Source: Siniperca chuatsi (Eukaryota > Chordata > Actinopteri > Centrarchiformes > Sinipercidae). From it: a stretch of 64,000 nucleotides of DNA. A program made the position numbers and the translations under genes. Below are positions 1 through 37,859 of the stretch, in pieces; the stretch's first letter is position 1, and each line of letters starts with the position of its first letter. Under the pieces are notes generated by a model. It was not told the DNA's origin. It ran no database searches and worked only from the letters and a program-made list of their open reading frames with translations. Location of the stretch: contig NC_058043.1 of the NCBI RefSeq assembly GCF_020085105.1, forward strand, positions 16,674,167-16,738,166. The letters are read 5' to 3'.

Positions 1-1201
1 TGCCCACTGAATGTTTTTGTTCCAGATGAAGAGAAGAGTTTTTGAACCATGTCGAAATGTCTTCAAAACAGTGATACGTGTTGTCAAACAGCTAGCTTAA
101 TCGCCAGAAAAGGTTTAAAATGTAAAAACAATAATTGGTCGAGAGGAATAAACTGGGGCTAACGTTAGCCTTTAAAGCTACTTTATTAACCAAACAAAAC
201 GTTTAGTTTCAGGTTCTTAATTAATAAAATTTAGCGTTATGCCAAACTAGCTAAGATAAAATTGCTGATACACCTCATATTCTGTCCTTTACCATTAGTG
301 TTAATCTAAGATAGCCGTAGTCTGTGTATCAAGCTTCATTTTAAAACCACATTACCTCCAGGAAGCAGTGTCATCCACGAAACAACGTTAGCTAGCTCTT
401 CAAAATATCATGTTTATATATCAGCTCTGACAAACAGCATCTTTAGCTGTTGTGAGGACGTTAAGTCCATGACATTGTGTCTGCCTTAAGATTTAGATCT
501 TTCACTTTTTGCAGAGTAACGTAAACTGTAACCTAACATTGTGTTGACCATTCTTTAAATGCTGGTAGTTTTGAAAGTTGTAAGTGCAGTACCTTGGTAT
601 TAATGTTGACAGGAAACTGAGAGTAATGTGGGGCCATGGACCATTTTTCTACTTGGTGTCAGTATACAAAGATGCAGAAATGGTGTTGGGAAACTAAACA
701 TATTCTTGTGTCAAAATCCACTGGACAGTGAAAGACATGTTGTGAAATTGTTTTAAGTGATTATTTGGGTCATAGTTTTTTTTAAATTACAATTATATAA
801 CAAAAAATATATATAAATACAAATTATGTATACAGTTTATGCATATTTGGGTTTACATTTGATTTATAGGGGATAACTTGAGGACATGAATTATAAGAAA
901 AGTTGAATATTTGAACTTTTTTTTTAAGAGCCTTTTGAGTAAGATTAATATGCTGTAAATCAATGAACTTGAACGAACTTGGACTTAGTGCTTGGTCAAA
1001 TATTTGACTACATTTGATTCTTATATTTGATTTTATAACTTACTTGTGTATCTAACTGGTCTAAATTACATAATGAGTCATAGTGTACGCCCCTGAAGGC
1101 TTGAAAACATTCAGTATGCAAGAATGTTAAATATTTAATTGTTAAATCAGTCATTCAAAAATGAAAGGAAAGACAAAAAAGATGCAACAAACTATCTACC
1201 T
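1..1201. other. 3' flank of gene A, no gene seen
   Basis: AT-rich sequence beyond the polyadenylation signal of gene A. I see no exon, RNA gene or recognisable repeat here; it contains only short A/T runs. It could be the spacer to a further gene outside the window. Confidence 0.6.
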
Positions 1202-1207
1202 TTTATT
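1202..1207 (-). other. Polyadenylation signal of gene A
   Basis: AATAAA read on the minus strand, about 100 bases beyond the TGA stop of gene A. Position and sequence fit the 3' end of this transcript; the other two genes have the same arrangement. Confidence 0.8.
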
Positions 1208-1308
1208 GACTTTTGGTTATCACAGCATGTTTAACATGCTAGAGTGAACAAGTAACACGATACTCATATTATATGACTTCTTGTTACTGTATAACCTTGA
1301 TTTCTTCC

Positions 1309-13500
<12,192 letters not shown>

Positions 13501-13512
13501 GGTGACCCTTTA
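13501..13512 (-). other. 5'UTR part of the start-codon exon, gene A
   Basis: The 12-base leader TAAAGGGTCACC precedes the ATG and follows the acceptor AG at 13513-13514. Gene C has the same 12-base leader, gene B does not, which supports this start and links the 5' coding ends of A and C. Confidence 0.85.
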
Positions 13513-13566
13513 CTGCATGAGAGGAAACAAGACAGTTAGTCATTAATTTTAAATGCCAGGAAAGTA

Positions 13567-15106
13567 CATTGCTCAAAAAAATTAAAGGAACACTTAAATC
13601 ACACATTGGATCTCGATGGAATGAAATATTCAAGTTCAAAATATTTACTGTACATTGAAAACAAAATTATGTGACAATGGTCAGTGGAAACCAAAATCCC
13701 CAACCGACTGAGGACTAGATTCAAAATCACACCAAAAATCAAAGTAAAAAATTAAAATCACAGGCTGATCCAACTTGCCCAAATTTCATCACGGCATCTC
13801 ATAATGTGACTCAGTATTATTTGTAGACCCCAAGTGCCTGTATACACTCCCGACAACGTCTGGGCATGCTCCTAATGAGACTGCCGATGGTGTCCTGGGG
13901 TATCTCCTCCCAGACCTGGATCAGAGCATCAGTGAGCTCCTGGACAGACTGTGGCGCTGCTTGGCAGTGGCGGGTGCACCGATACATAACGTCCCAGAGG
14001 TTCTCAATTGGATTCAGGTCTGGGGAATGTGAGGGCTAGCCAGTGGCATCAATGACTTCGTCATCCAGGAACTGACTACACACTCTGGCAATGTCAGGCT
14101 GGGCAATGTCCTGCACCAGGAGGAACCCAGGGCCCACTGCACCAGTGTAAGGTCTGACAATGGCTCTGTGGATTTCATCCCTGTACCTAACTGCGGTTAG
14201 GGTACCGTTGGCTAGCACATGGAGGTCTGTGCGACCCTCCAAGGATATGCTTCCCTAGACCATCACTGACCCACTGCCAAACCGGTCATGCTGGATGATG
14301 TTGCAGGCAGCATAACATTCACCACGGTGTCTCCAGACTCTTTCACGTCTGTCACATGTGCTCAGTGTGAACCTGCTCTCATCTGTGAAGAGAATGGGGT
14401 GCCAATGGTGGACCTGCCAATTCTGGTGTCCTCTGGCGAATGCCTATCGATCTGCACAGTGCTGGGCATTGAGCACAGGTCCCACTAGAGGACGTCGGGC
14501 CTTCATGCCACCCTGAATCTTTTCTGACAGTTTGGTCAGAAACATGCACACCAGTAGCCCGCTGGAGGTAATTTTGTAGGGCTCTGGCAGTGCTCCTGCT
14601 GTTCCTCCTCACACAAAGGAGCAGATACCGGTCCTGCTGTTGGGTTGATGCCCTTTTGCGGCCCTGTCCAGCTCTCCTCATGTAACGGCCTGTCTCCTGG
14701 TATCTTCTCCATGCTCTTGAGACTGTGCTGTTAGACACAGCAAACCTTCTTGCGATGGCATGTATGGATGTGTCATCCTGGAGGAGCTGGACTTCCTGTG
14801 CAACCTGAATAGGGCTGCAGGTATCACCTCATGCTACCAGTAGTGATAAAGACACTAGCAAAATGCAAACCTAGAGTAGATTCAGTCAGGAAGGATAAAG
14901 AAAGAGCAATTGTCTGTAGTCACCACCATTCCCTTTTTGGAGTTGTCTTGCTGTTGCCTCTCCAGTGCACCTGTTGTCACTTTCATTTGCACCAAATCTG
15001 GTGAAACTGATTCACAATCGCTTCCTAACTGGACAGATTGATATCCCTGAAGTTTAATAGACTTTGTGTTATACTGTGTGTTCTCTTTATTTTTTTTGAA
15101 TAACAC
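13567..15106 (-). mobile_element. Tc1/mariner-family transposon, decayed
   Basis: A 1540-bp element with inverted terminal repeats: the left end starts CATTGCTCAAAAAAATTAAA and the right end, read on the minus strand, starts GTGTTATTCAAAAAAAATAA. Both ends abut TA (13565-13566 and 15107-15108), the Tc1/mariner target duplication. The length is normal for the family. It lies in the second 5'UTR intron of gene A (13513-15232), which it almost fills. Its transposase reads on the minus strand, the same direction as gene A, and is broken. Confidence 0.88.
13820..14810 (-). pseudogene. Tc1-type transposase remnant
   Basis: Minus-strand reading shows, in order, a helix-turn-helix stretch ([19 protein letters not shown]), a QGRKRAST linker, a second DNA-binding half ending HVSDQTVRK, then the DDE catalytic region: LFTDESRF with the first Asp, VQDIAQPDIAR with the second Asp in an altered context, and SPDLNPIENLWD with the Glu. 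The pieces lie in different frames and a TAG (minus strand, bases 14036-14038) replaces the usual Trp before the last motif. Frameshifts plus the stop mean no active transposase. Confidence 0.85.
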
Positions 15107-15232
15107 TACTAGCATACCTTAGCAGAGTACTAACAAGATTGTGATGTTCACATATATAGTACATATGAACTGGTAATTAAACCATATCTCATCTTGAGTC
15201 ATTCTCCAGGACAAATACGAAGCCTAATTTAC

Positions 15233-15279
15233 CTTGGAGGACACCAGGGCTTTTCTCTGACAGATTTTGATGCAGACTT
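15233..15279 (-). other. 5'UTR exon 2 of gene A
   Basis: A 47-base stretch flanked on the minus strand by a TTTTTCAG acceptor and an AAG/GTAAAT donor, in the place where genes B and C have their second untranslated exon. No start codon in it. Support is by splice signals and by analogy with the two sister genes. Confidence 0.65.
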
Positions 15280-15547
15280 CTGAAAAATGGAGCAAAAATG
15301 TAAGATTAGGGTAAGGCTACTGTACTTCTGAGAGTTAATTCTATCATACTTTAATTTAAAATAAGGTGAGGAAAATGAAATGTAATTATATGACTACTGT
15401 TTGTAGTCATATAAATGTTTATCTTCTGTATTTTAAACACAATATTGGCTTAATACACATCTTACATGGCAGTATTATAAGTATAAAATCTTGTATTGGA
15501 GTAGTTTAATGACTCTCTAAATACATTTCAGCCACTAAGAAACTTAC

Positions 15548-15566
15548 CTTTGCTGGGTGCCTGTCC
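15548..15566 (-). other. 5'UTR exon 1 of gene A (approximate cap site)
   Basis: A short leader that ends at an AAAG/GTAAGT donor on the minus strand, about 30 bases downstream of a TATA box. The 5' boundary is set by the TATA distance only. Confidence 0.55.
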
Positions 15567-15587
15567 TTGGTGGAGGTTTGCTGTGCC

Positions 15588-15596
15588 TTTTATATA
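15588..15596 (-). promoter_or_regulatory. TATA box of gene A
   Basis: TATATAAAA on the minus strand, about 40 bases before the exon 1 donor. Genes B and C have TATA boxes at similar spacing from their first donors. Highly expressed sarcomeric MyHC genes are typically TATA-driven. Confidence 0.7.
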
Positions 15597-15599
15597 TCG

Positions 15600-18500
15600 A
15601 GGGATGGGAGCCCATCGCACGTGTATTGCTGTATTTGGTCATGTTGCCTGGCAAAATGCTTGTGCAGTAGTAGTTCTTATCTCTAGCTGTCACATTACAC
15701 AGTTTATGGGATATCTTCCATGCCAGATCATTGTCAGACTTAGGATTTGTGGGGAATTGTGTTTTTTTTCGTATTCCTGTGATTATTGGCAAACAATTAG
15801 GCATGTTTCTTTTAGCATTGCCTTTTGTAATAATTGTTGTCATAAATTGTGAAGATGGGAGCAACATTTAGAGATATATCTACACTTTTTTAGTTTTTTA
15901 GTACATGCTAATGTAGCACGCAGATGTGAAGTTGGTTCTACTTGTGGATACTAGTGTTTATACAAATAAGGTGAAGAAGATGTTGGTTCAATAGTCAGTA
16001 GTTAGGCAGTCCAAAGGTGTGACTAATGCATCTTTTTAATGCTCCCTGGCACAACAGTAGCCCCTTGCCATGCTTTGGGGAACCTTTAAAAAGTCACTGA
16101 TATACTGTTTCAGAGTCCTTACAAGTCAGAAATTATTAAAAAATGAAATGAGTGCCAATGAGCTTTAAAGATTGCCAAGGGATTATTTCTCACAACAGCT
16201 GTTCTTATTCTTTCTCTTGAGGGATACACAAGGGAGGCTGAAACAGTCCCTAAATGTAGAGCAACTGAGTGATGGATTCCTGCTTTACTTCCTTTGTGTT
16301 TTACTAACCACCTCACTATGAGGGGTTTTTTATTTTTATTTTTTGTGTATATCAAAGTTAATGAGTTAACAAAGTTAATGTTTAGGGCATTCAATTCTAA
16401 GATGTTTTGTTTATTAGAACTCTACAGTATGTGATGGGATAGAAGATCATAGATGGCAAGTGTACTTGTGGCCAAACATTTTTTGCCAAGAACGTAGCAC
16501 ACAAAATGTAAAAGTGTGGGTAGACATTAGGCACTGTTTCCATTGGACAGAGTATCTACTTGTGGCAGTGGTTAAGAAGAAGAAATTCTAAAGTGGTTAC
16601 TAAGAAGATATAATGAGCCTCTGTCTTCAGTGAACATGAGTTACACGATACCTGCTCTGTAATCTTCTGTCTTATTAAGGCAAAACTCAAATATAGCACC
16701 AGGCTTGTGTTGTTGCTCAAGCCAAATACCACATGCTCAAGAGGCTTATTGTGTTTTTATGTCCTTTGATCTCCATCTGTCAGTTTCTTCATTTGTCAAG
16801 CAGAAACAACTGGGCTTAGGATAACAAACCAAGGTGAGTGTTGAGTAACATTCCAGTCTACAAGCTGGGCACAAAGAGCATGGATATATATTTAAAGTAA
16901 CAGTAGCATCTATGTTAACAATGTGAGTACATTTATTCATATATTTGTGAATTGTAAGTATGAGTCTGTTTTTACATTATAATTTTTAGAGGTTAAATTC
17001 TCTAAAAGGTGTTGGTAGTTATGTGTAAACACTAATAGTCTATGGACTGACTTTTAAACCCTGTTTTTGTGATTGTATGTTGTGGTCAGTCATTGATAGT
17101 ATTTGGATTGTACTTATGGTTGTTTTAGAACGGTAAAGTAAAAGGTTTCAAAACTCAGCACCCAGGTTTTTGGTTTGTAAAATAAGGTATATGCTCACTA
17201 ACTGTGCAGCCATAGCTTCAACAATGTGTTTATCTTTTTAAGAACTTCTGTATTAAGCTGTATTAAACCTGCTTTGGTGTCATTCATACTTTAGGATGTA
17301 CTTGGAATATTGTCTTGCAATCTTTCAACGCATGTTCACATTAAGCTGTACTCAAATATTGCTCCAAGAACCAGTGAGTGGAATCGTCGTTTTGAATAAT
17401 GTCAAAACATTTTGTTTGTGACAAGGTTTACGGTTTGTTGGTTAAAATTAGGTCTCAGTGTTGGAATTTTTTTTTTGGCTACTTGTCCATCTTGCAGCAG
17501 AGCTCCTGGGATAAGAGTGTGAGACGGTGAAAAGTTTGGGGGGGTGACTGTGGATCTGTCTCCAATAGTCTGTTAGTCATACACAGTATTTTGGAAGCTA
17601 CTGGTTTCATGCAGAAGAAATTTGGCATCATCATGCCACTGAGCAAATTGTGTTTGATATTCTTTAAAATACACGTCAACTGGCTTTTCTGTGACATTTG
17701 GATGATGCAAATTGATAGCTGATTCAAAACCTTTTTGCAGTGACTTTAAACAAACCTTTCTATATGACCACATTGAGAGTGGTGGTTTGGAGAGCTGTCA
17801 CAATGACTGTCTCAAGGATGTGTTTGAGCTTATGTTGGTGGTGGGGTCACTGGCATCTTATAAACACCAGGGAGAGCCTCAAGTTGCAAAGGTGCAAACA
17901 TGCTGCTTATGTTACCAGCTTCTCTACCATCATCCTCTGGTCCCTTAACATTACACCACGTCACCAACTCATGCTGAATGCGGGCATTAAATATTAAGTA
18001 TTCTAAAATAATTTATTGTTGATACAAAATTGTAAGTACCTATTTAGAAATATTATCGACTTATGTTTCGTCTTTACTTTATTCCTATTCAGGTTAACAG
18101 AGGCATGTTCGAATCTATCCCACCACGCATTGGACAGAAGGCAGGGAAACACCCTGGACAGTTCATCTTAACCCTTTTAACATGTGGTATGACACATTTA
18201 CAGATTTAAATTTTTATTCACAAATTGTGAATCATGTTAAGTTTTAGTACATACATGTCAGCATGTCACTGTTTGTGTCTTTGCCTCTGCTTTTCACTGC
18301 AGGTGTGTTGAAATGTTTTGTATTATATGACGTTTTCATTTACTGAGAGTTCCAAACCCACTGACATTGCTTACATGCACTGTTCTTTAGAAATATTGAA
18401 GTCAAGAGACAATTCAGCTAATTGCTTTCCTGTATAAATTCTCTCAGGTTGTAATTGTTGAGTCATTACTTCACTATTGTATTATGTGATTTCAAATGTA

Positions 18501-18625
18501 GTGTAGTACTGCAGTTCAGAGTATTAATATAAAAATATTGGGCAGTTCTTGTATCGCCTTTTGAGAGTATGATTTGAAATGTGCAACTAAAATAAAACAG
18601 GTATCGCCAGTTGCTGAGTTCTGTT
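15600..18625. other. Divergent intergenic spacer, left half
   Basis: The 5' flank of gene A and distal part of the roughly 7-kb region between the divergent start sites of genes A and B. Apart from the possible coding relic near 17.5-17.95 kb, I see only AT-rich sequence. It is the likely place for muscle enhancers of A, but I could not single out a convincing MEF2 or E-box cluster by eye. Confidence 0.5.
17488..17945 (-). pseudogene. Possible protein-coding relic, unidentified
   Basis: On the minus strand, consecutive blocks read like protein: AGNISSMFAPLQLEALPGVY near the 5' end, then a block starting MWSYRKVCLKSLQKGFESAI and, past an in-frame TAA at 17571-17573, ETDPQSPPQTFHRLTLLSQ ending KMDK. 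The composition (mixed polar and hydrophobic, few low-complexity runs) is unlike the surrounding AT-rich DNA. The blocks need frame changes and contain stops, so it is not a working gene. I do not recognise the family; it may be a processed pseudogene or a transposon fragment. Confidence 0.3.
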
Positions 18626-18629
18626 AATT

Positions 18630-18852
18630 CAATTCACTTAAATTTTATTTATATAGCGCCAGTTCATAAGAGTAGTTATCTCATTGCACTTTTCCTACAG
18701 AGCAGGTCTAGACTGTACTCTTTATAATATTATATACAGAGACCCAACAAATCCCACCATGAGCAAGCACTTGGCGACACTGGCAACTTCCTTTTAACAG
18801 GCAGAATCCTTGGGCAGAACCAGACTCAATGGAGGGCCAGAGAGAGAGATTG
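18630..18852. repeat. Dispersed teleost repeat (TTTATTTATATAGCGCC family)
   Basis: Contains TTTATTTATATAGCGCCAG, then GAGCAGGTCTAGACTGTACT and CACCATGAGCAAGCACTTGG, which I recognise as landmarks of a very common short interspersed sequence in fish genomes. The copy abuts or is interrupted by the TTAA-flanked element immediately to its right. The class is uncertain. Confidence 0.55.
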
Positions 18853-18856
18853 TTAA

Positions 18857-19281
18857 AGGGGTACTCCAGCGATTTAGTACTGCACTTCCTTAAATTTGGA
18901 GAACTCACAAGAGACAGAAAGAATAGGTTCAAGGTTTTTCAAGTCTGTCTTAAAACAGTTATTGCTTGCTGCAATCCAATGTTCATATGGGCATGTAACT
19001 ATTGTTTTAATAAAGACTTGAAAAATTATGAACCTAAAGTACTCTTTAAAAGAAGAATGTTCAAAATCAAAGATTTCCTGACTTTTTGTCCATATTATGG
19101 GACAAGCTCCAAAAATACAGGGTCCTACATTTGTGACACAGGTTTTCTGTTAAACAATTTAAATCTCAAGCCCCAGCTGATAAGACTGATGACATCATCA
19201 GAGGGTTTTTTTTTAAAAGCCACAGAAGACATTGTACAACTGTTTTCACAGCCTGTGTTTTAACATAGGTTGAGTGTCTCT
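18857..19281. mobile_element. MITE-like element flanked by TTAA
   Basis: A 425-bp segment flanked on both sides by TTAA (18853-18856 and 19282-19285). Its ends are imperfect inverted repeats, AGGGGTACTC on the left and, on the other strand, AGAGACACTC on the right. A TTAA target duplication is typical of piggyBac-type elements. The longest open stretch (18829-19263) crosses the left boundary and shows no known domain, so this is best taken as non-autonomous. Confidence 0.55.
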
Positions 19282-19285
19282 TTAA

Positions 19286-22200
19286 ACCATTTCATAATTA
19301 CTCAGTAGAAGATAAATTAACCATTTTTAAATGCACAGTAAACTTTTTTGTTCCTATATTATTCGTTCGCATTTTTGGTGGATTTGCACTTTTCCAATCA
19401 AGAAAACGAATTAACTAAAATAGAAAATGAACTAACTAAACCAACTAACTGTTGCTGATGCTATATTATTCCTCATCTACAGTACACAGGAAGAAGAAGA
19501 AGAAAGGAGACCTGAGTTGGAACATCTGCTAATCCATGTGACCTGACAGAAACATCAAAGAAGTTTGAGAGATAGCTGAAGGTATAACACTAACTGTTGT
19601 AAAACAGTTTTTCAATTTATTTTAATTTATTTATTTTACTTGCAATTGTTCCAGGACAAAGTAGTAAATCCTCAAAGATAAAGGGAAATAATACCAACAT
19701 TTCTCCGCATGACTCTTGGAATGAACAAGTTAATTGGCCGTCTGTGTAATTGAAAGTATTCCTGGATGAAAAAATGTTGGCTTGGGAATACAGTGATATT
19801 GGAAGGCTCATTCAGAAATGGGCAAACATGCGAAGTGAATTGAAGTGCAGAACTGGATACTCATCTGTATCCCAATGTAGAGAACTTACCTGTAGGGGAC
19901 AGAAATGACCAGAATTACAAATACATCAATATATGAATGAATCTATTACTAAATACAAAAGGAAGCAATGTGCAAAGTACAGAGAAATCCACTACTACTG
20001 AACAAACTTATGAAAAAATAAAGAATAGTAAGTATAATTAAACATGACATGATATTTCATGATTACTAACTAAATTGCCTGGATATGCCCATTATTTATC
20101 ATGGGCATATGGAATATTTAATTGTCTTTTGAATTTAATTCTAATTAATTGTATTAAAATGACCAGTCTTAAACTGGTATCTGGTCGCTGATAGTCCCTT
20201 ATGGGTGGACACACAACTGAAAAAGTATATTCATGAAAATTAGTCAAAACGCATATCTCTTGTGTAGACAAATCAGAATTCGAATTGTCTTAGAACAGAA
20301 GTACGCCACACTGTAACATGGCATGTCAATCAATTAACATTTGGGATCCAAAATTACAATACTGTTTCATCAAAAGGCTTGGTAAAAAGATTAGTAAGAT
20401 TAATTTTAAAAAAAAAGTTATTGGTGGTTTTGTCAAAATACACCACTCGTAAACAAAAGGCTACTTTAGCAGAGCATTTGCACTAAGCACACTGACAGCC
20501 TCATGCACTCACGTCTCTGTTTGGGGAGATGTAGAATGAGCTGGAAATTTACAGGCGTTACCTGGTGTTCCTGATTCTCAGGTCAACAAACTAAACAAAC
20601 ATTAATTGCTGAAATGTAAATATAGACAATGTATTTACATTTTAAGACAAGTTGCTGATTTTATGAAATGTCATGACATCAGGCACATTTCATGAAATGT
20701 GGTCGCAATATGCTATAAACTTCATCCACTCCCAACTCATGCTTAGGCTTAAATTCTTAGCAAATGATGACCTAAGCTTTACCCTAATCTTAATGAAATA
20801 CTGTACTTTGATAGTTTAATCTCATACAGAGTTCTAGTAAACAAAACAAAACCTTAAATACTCCTAATTTAATGCATGCATTACATTGCAATACATTACA
20901 TTTATTTAGCAGACGCTTTTTTCTGCACTGGTCAGATATCTCTTCCAATCTCATATGTTCATGTGAGCTTCCCAGGTATTTTATTTGTTTGTTATTCGAC
21001 TTCTCTAAGAGACCTTTCCCTGTTTACAGTAGTGTCTTAATTTCCTAGTGTAGCGCACAATGATGTTAGTCAGTGTTTACCAGAATCCCTACCTCATCTC
21101 CTCTTCTTGTTTGCAGCGTTACATACATTAACAACACGCTGGCCTTACAGTACTGGCTTACACAACACATTAAAGACCATCCCATACAACTACAATGGTA
21201 AGATAAAAAAATGTATTATAAATGAAATTATCATGTTAATTTCCTTTTGATTACATACTTTCATCTCTGCATGGTTACTTAAGCCATACAGGAACATAAA
21301 CTCTGCGCTAAATGATGATGGATATTAATGGTAAATGAGAAACCACAAGAAGTTCTCATTGAATAATTTCTGTTTTCCAAGATGATATTTTTCTGACTGA
21401 AATGTACAGAGTACATTAACTCATCTGACCATTGTTATCATCATGTGTCATCATTTTCAACCAATACACTACACTTAATTAAGTACTAGTGTTAAGAAAG
21501 ATAAATAGCTTTTTTCTTTCTCTAAACTCTATTAACCGTAAGTAACATGAACCACACAGTTACACATACCTCATTTGGGTGGCACATTTTTCCAAATACT
21601 TACAGGACAAGCATTTGTAGCATCAGAGGCTCCCAGAGGAACCAAACAATAAGCAATGCTAGCACCATGCACCCATCGAACTCATAAAACTACGGAGGAA
21701 CAGAAACCAACTTCTTTAGATCTCTATTTACCACCATACAGAACTAAATTGAACTTGATGAGTTTACGTTCTAGTCACAATACTGATACTCTGAACAAGG
21801 AGCTTCACCGCCTGCAATTTTTTCTGTGCTGTTTAGTAACAGGATGCTGAAATACATCTGACATGTAATTAACAGAAGCATTCAGTGCACCTTGGGCATT
21901 TGTGAGCTGAAGGCTATATTTGCTTTAAGTCCTAATAAGACTGTAAAGAAAGGCCAGACATATTGAATATCACCTTTTATTGTAACTTAATCACACCACA
22001 AGAGAATACTTTCACAGCATCCTAGGTGTCATATTTCTTTGGAGAGAAAGCACAACAGTATAATGGACCATAATAGGATCTTAAATTAGCTTCAGCTAAA
22101 CACTACACCCTATTCTCAAGAGATGTTTGAAACAATGTCAAACAATACCAAAGGTGTGTTTGATGGTATGGCAAACTTAAATGTGTGCATGCAGATTGCA

Positions 22201-22576
22201 AACATAATCCTGTAAAAAAGACTTTCTGGCCCACATTCACGAAGATTTTGTGTAATAGCTTAATTTCCTAATTTTCATTTATATAAAAACAGTCCTATAG
22301 TAACTAAAAAATACAATATATATAAATTATTCCTTGTAGTTAAACCACTTTGCACAAAATACGACATAATGAGGTGCAAAGTCATAACCAGTTGGTTGGT
22401 TTTTGGACACGAATCTGGGGTTTTGTTTAATGTTTGTTTTTGTTTTTGTATTCTACAGGATAAGGTGACACCAGTTGTGATGATGAGGTGGGGAAGCCAT
22501 CGGATATCATTCTTCTACAACAAGCTCAGTGACCTAAACAGGAGGGCTGCCCCTGTGTGGTGTCCAGAGATTTCAG
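19286..22576. other. Divergent intergenic spacer, proximal 5' flank of gene B
   Basis: AT-rich and without a supportable gene. A short match to another common fish repeat (ACATTTATTTAGCAGACGCTTTT, about 20890-20922) is the only recognisable element. The 300 bases before the TATA box are GC-richer than the rest. No binding site is called because single matches of six to ten bases would not be evidence. Confidence 0.5.
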
Positions 22577-22583
22577 TATAAAA
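22577..22583 (+). promoter_or_regulatory. TATA box of gene B
   Basis: TATAAAA, about 50 bases before the GAAG/GTGAGT donor of the first untranslated exon. Spacing matches genes A and C. Confidence 0.7.
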
Positions 22584-22606
22584 GAAGCACTCCCAGACAC
22601 GTCAAA

Positions 22607-22635
22607 AGTTTTGGACTGACAGGCTGCCAACGAAG
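22607..22635 (+). other. 5'UTR exon 1 of gene B (approximate cap site)
   Basis: Short leader ending at a strong GAAG/GTGAGT donor about 50 bases beyond the TATA box. The 5' limit is inferred from TATA spacing. The GACAGGC core resembles the leader of gene C. Confidence 0.6.
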
Positions 22636-22794
22636 GTGAGTCTTCTATCATGCTTTTTGGAGTGATCAGTGCTTTTATTAATTTATTAAGTGTTCAAGAA
22701 CAGTTCTTTTGCGAGATCACATAAAGTTGGTGATTTCAGCTTTAGTGAGCCCTGCATGTTTTTCTTTTTATAATGACTTTTACTTTTTTTTTAG

Positions 22795-22831
22795 TATCCA
22801 CAAAGCAACTGTATCACTTGGCAACAAAAAG
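22795..22831 (+). other. 5'UTR exon 2 of gene B
   Basis: Flanked by a polypyrimidine tract with TTTTAG acceptor and an AAAG/GTAAAT donor; 37 bases with no ATG. The equivalent untranslated exons in A and C are 47 and 46 bases. Confidence 0.65.
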
Positions 22832-23001
22832 GTAAATGACGTTCATGCAACTAGTGACTTGACTGAAAAAAGGTTACTAAATTAAAGATGTATTAATAAG
22901 CCATGCACTATTTATTTTATTGAATCTAATCTTAAAATATCTTTCTTTAAAGATGAATTTCATTATTTAATTTATACTTTATTTATTTTTACAGAAGTGC
23001 C

Positions 23002-37404
<14,403 letters not shown>

Positions 37405-37481
37405 GCATCAGTCTTGACAAGACACAGTGCAAAACAATCATACAATATGTTTTTGTTTGATGTGTCAAGTGTGTAACAAGA

Positions 37482-37487
37482 AATAAA
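37482..37487 (+). other. Polyadenylation signal of gene B
   Basis: AATAAA 78 bases after the TGA stop, followed by a T-rich stretch. Confidence 0.8.
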
Positions 37488-37770
37488 TCTGCAAGCAATT
37501 GAATGGCTTTTTTTCTCCTTTAAGCTGTTTGTGTCACTTAATTCTTAATTCAAATGATATATCATATATATAATATAACAAAGTTTAAATGTAAGGTGAT
37601 ATACTTTTAAATAAGCAAAGTATGTAGAGAATTGTAGAAAAGGTTTCAGTCGTAGTCATCTGGACACTGTTTTCAGAATCAAGATGTTTTGGTTCCCATC
37701 CGGAAGTCATTCTCAAAAATGGTCAGAGAACTCAGAAATTTAAGCTACTCTGTGTTACTTAAGCCCTGCC

Positions 37771-37792
37771 CTCAGGAAGGAGTCTTCCTGAG
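37771..37792. repeat. Small hairpin: 9-bp arms, 4-base loop
   Basis: CTCAGGAAG and CTTCCTGAG are perfect inverse complements separated by GAGT. It lies 16 bases before a much stronger hairpin. Alone this would be unremarkable. Confidence 0.6.
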
Positions 37793-37808
37793 TATCTGCT
37801 AATTACCC

Positions 37809-37859
37809 TGCCTAGTTTCACCTGAAACTGACAAGGTCAGTTTCAGGTGAAACTAGGCA
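37809..37859. repeat. Perfect 24-bp inverted repeat with a 3-base loop
   Basis: Left arm 37809-37832 (TGCCTAGTTTCACCTGAAAC then TGAC) and right arm 37836-37859 are exact inverse complements around AAG. An outer pair, AATTACC (37801-37807) and GGTAATT (37867-37873), extends the stem after a small internal loop. It lies about 320 bases beyond the gene B polyadenylation signal. The loop is too short for a typical microRNA precursor. Confidence 0.85.

Noticed and set aside
18829-19263. 144-codon open frame as a gene
   Set aside because: It spans the boundary of a dispersed repeat and the TTAA-flanked element and shows no recognisable domain.
37809-37859. MicroRNA precursor
   Set aside because: A perfect 24-bp stem with a 3-base loop is unlike animal pre-miRNAs, which have larger loops and mismatched stems.
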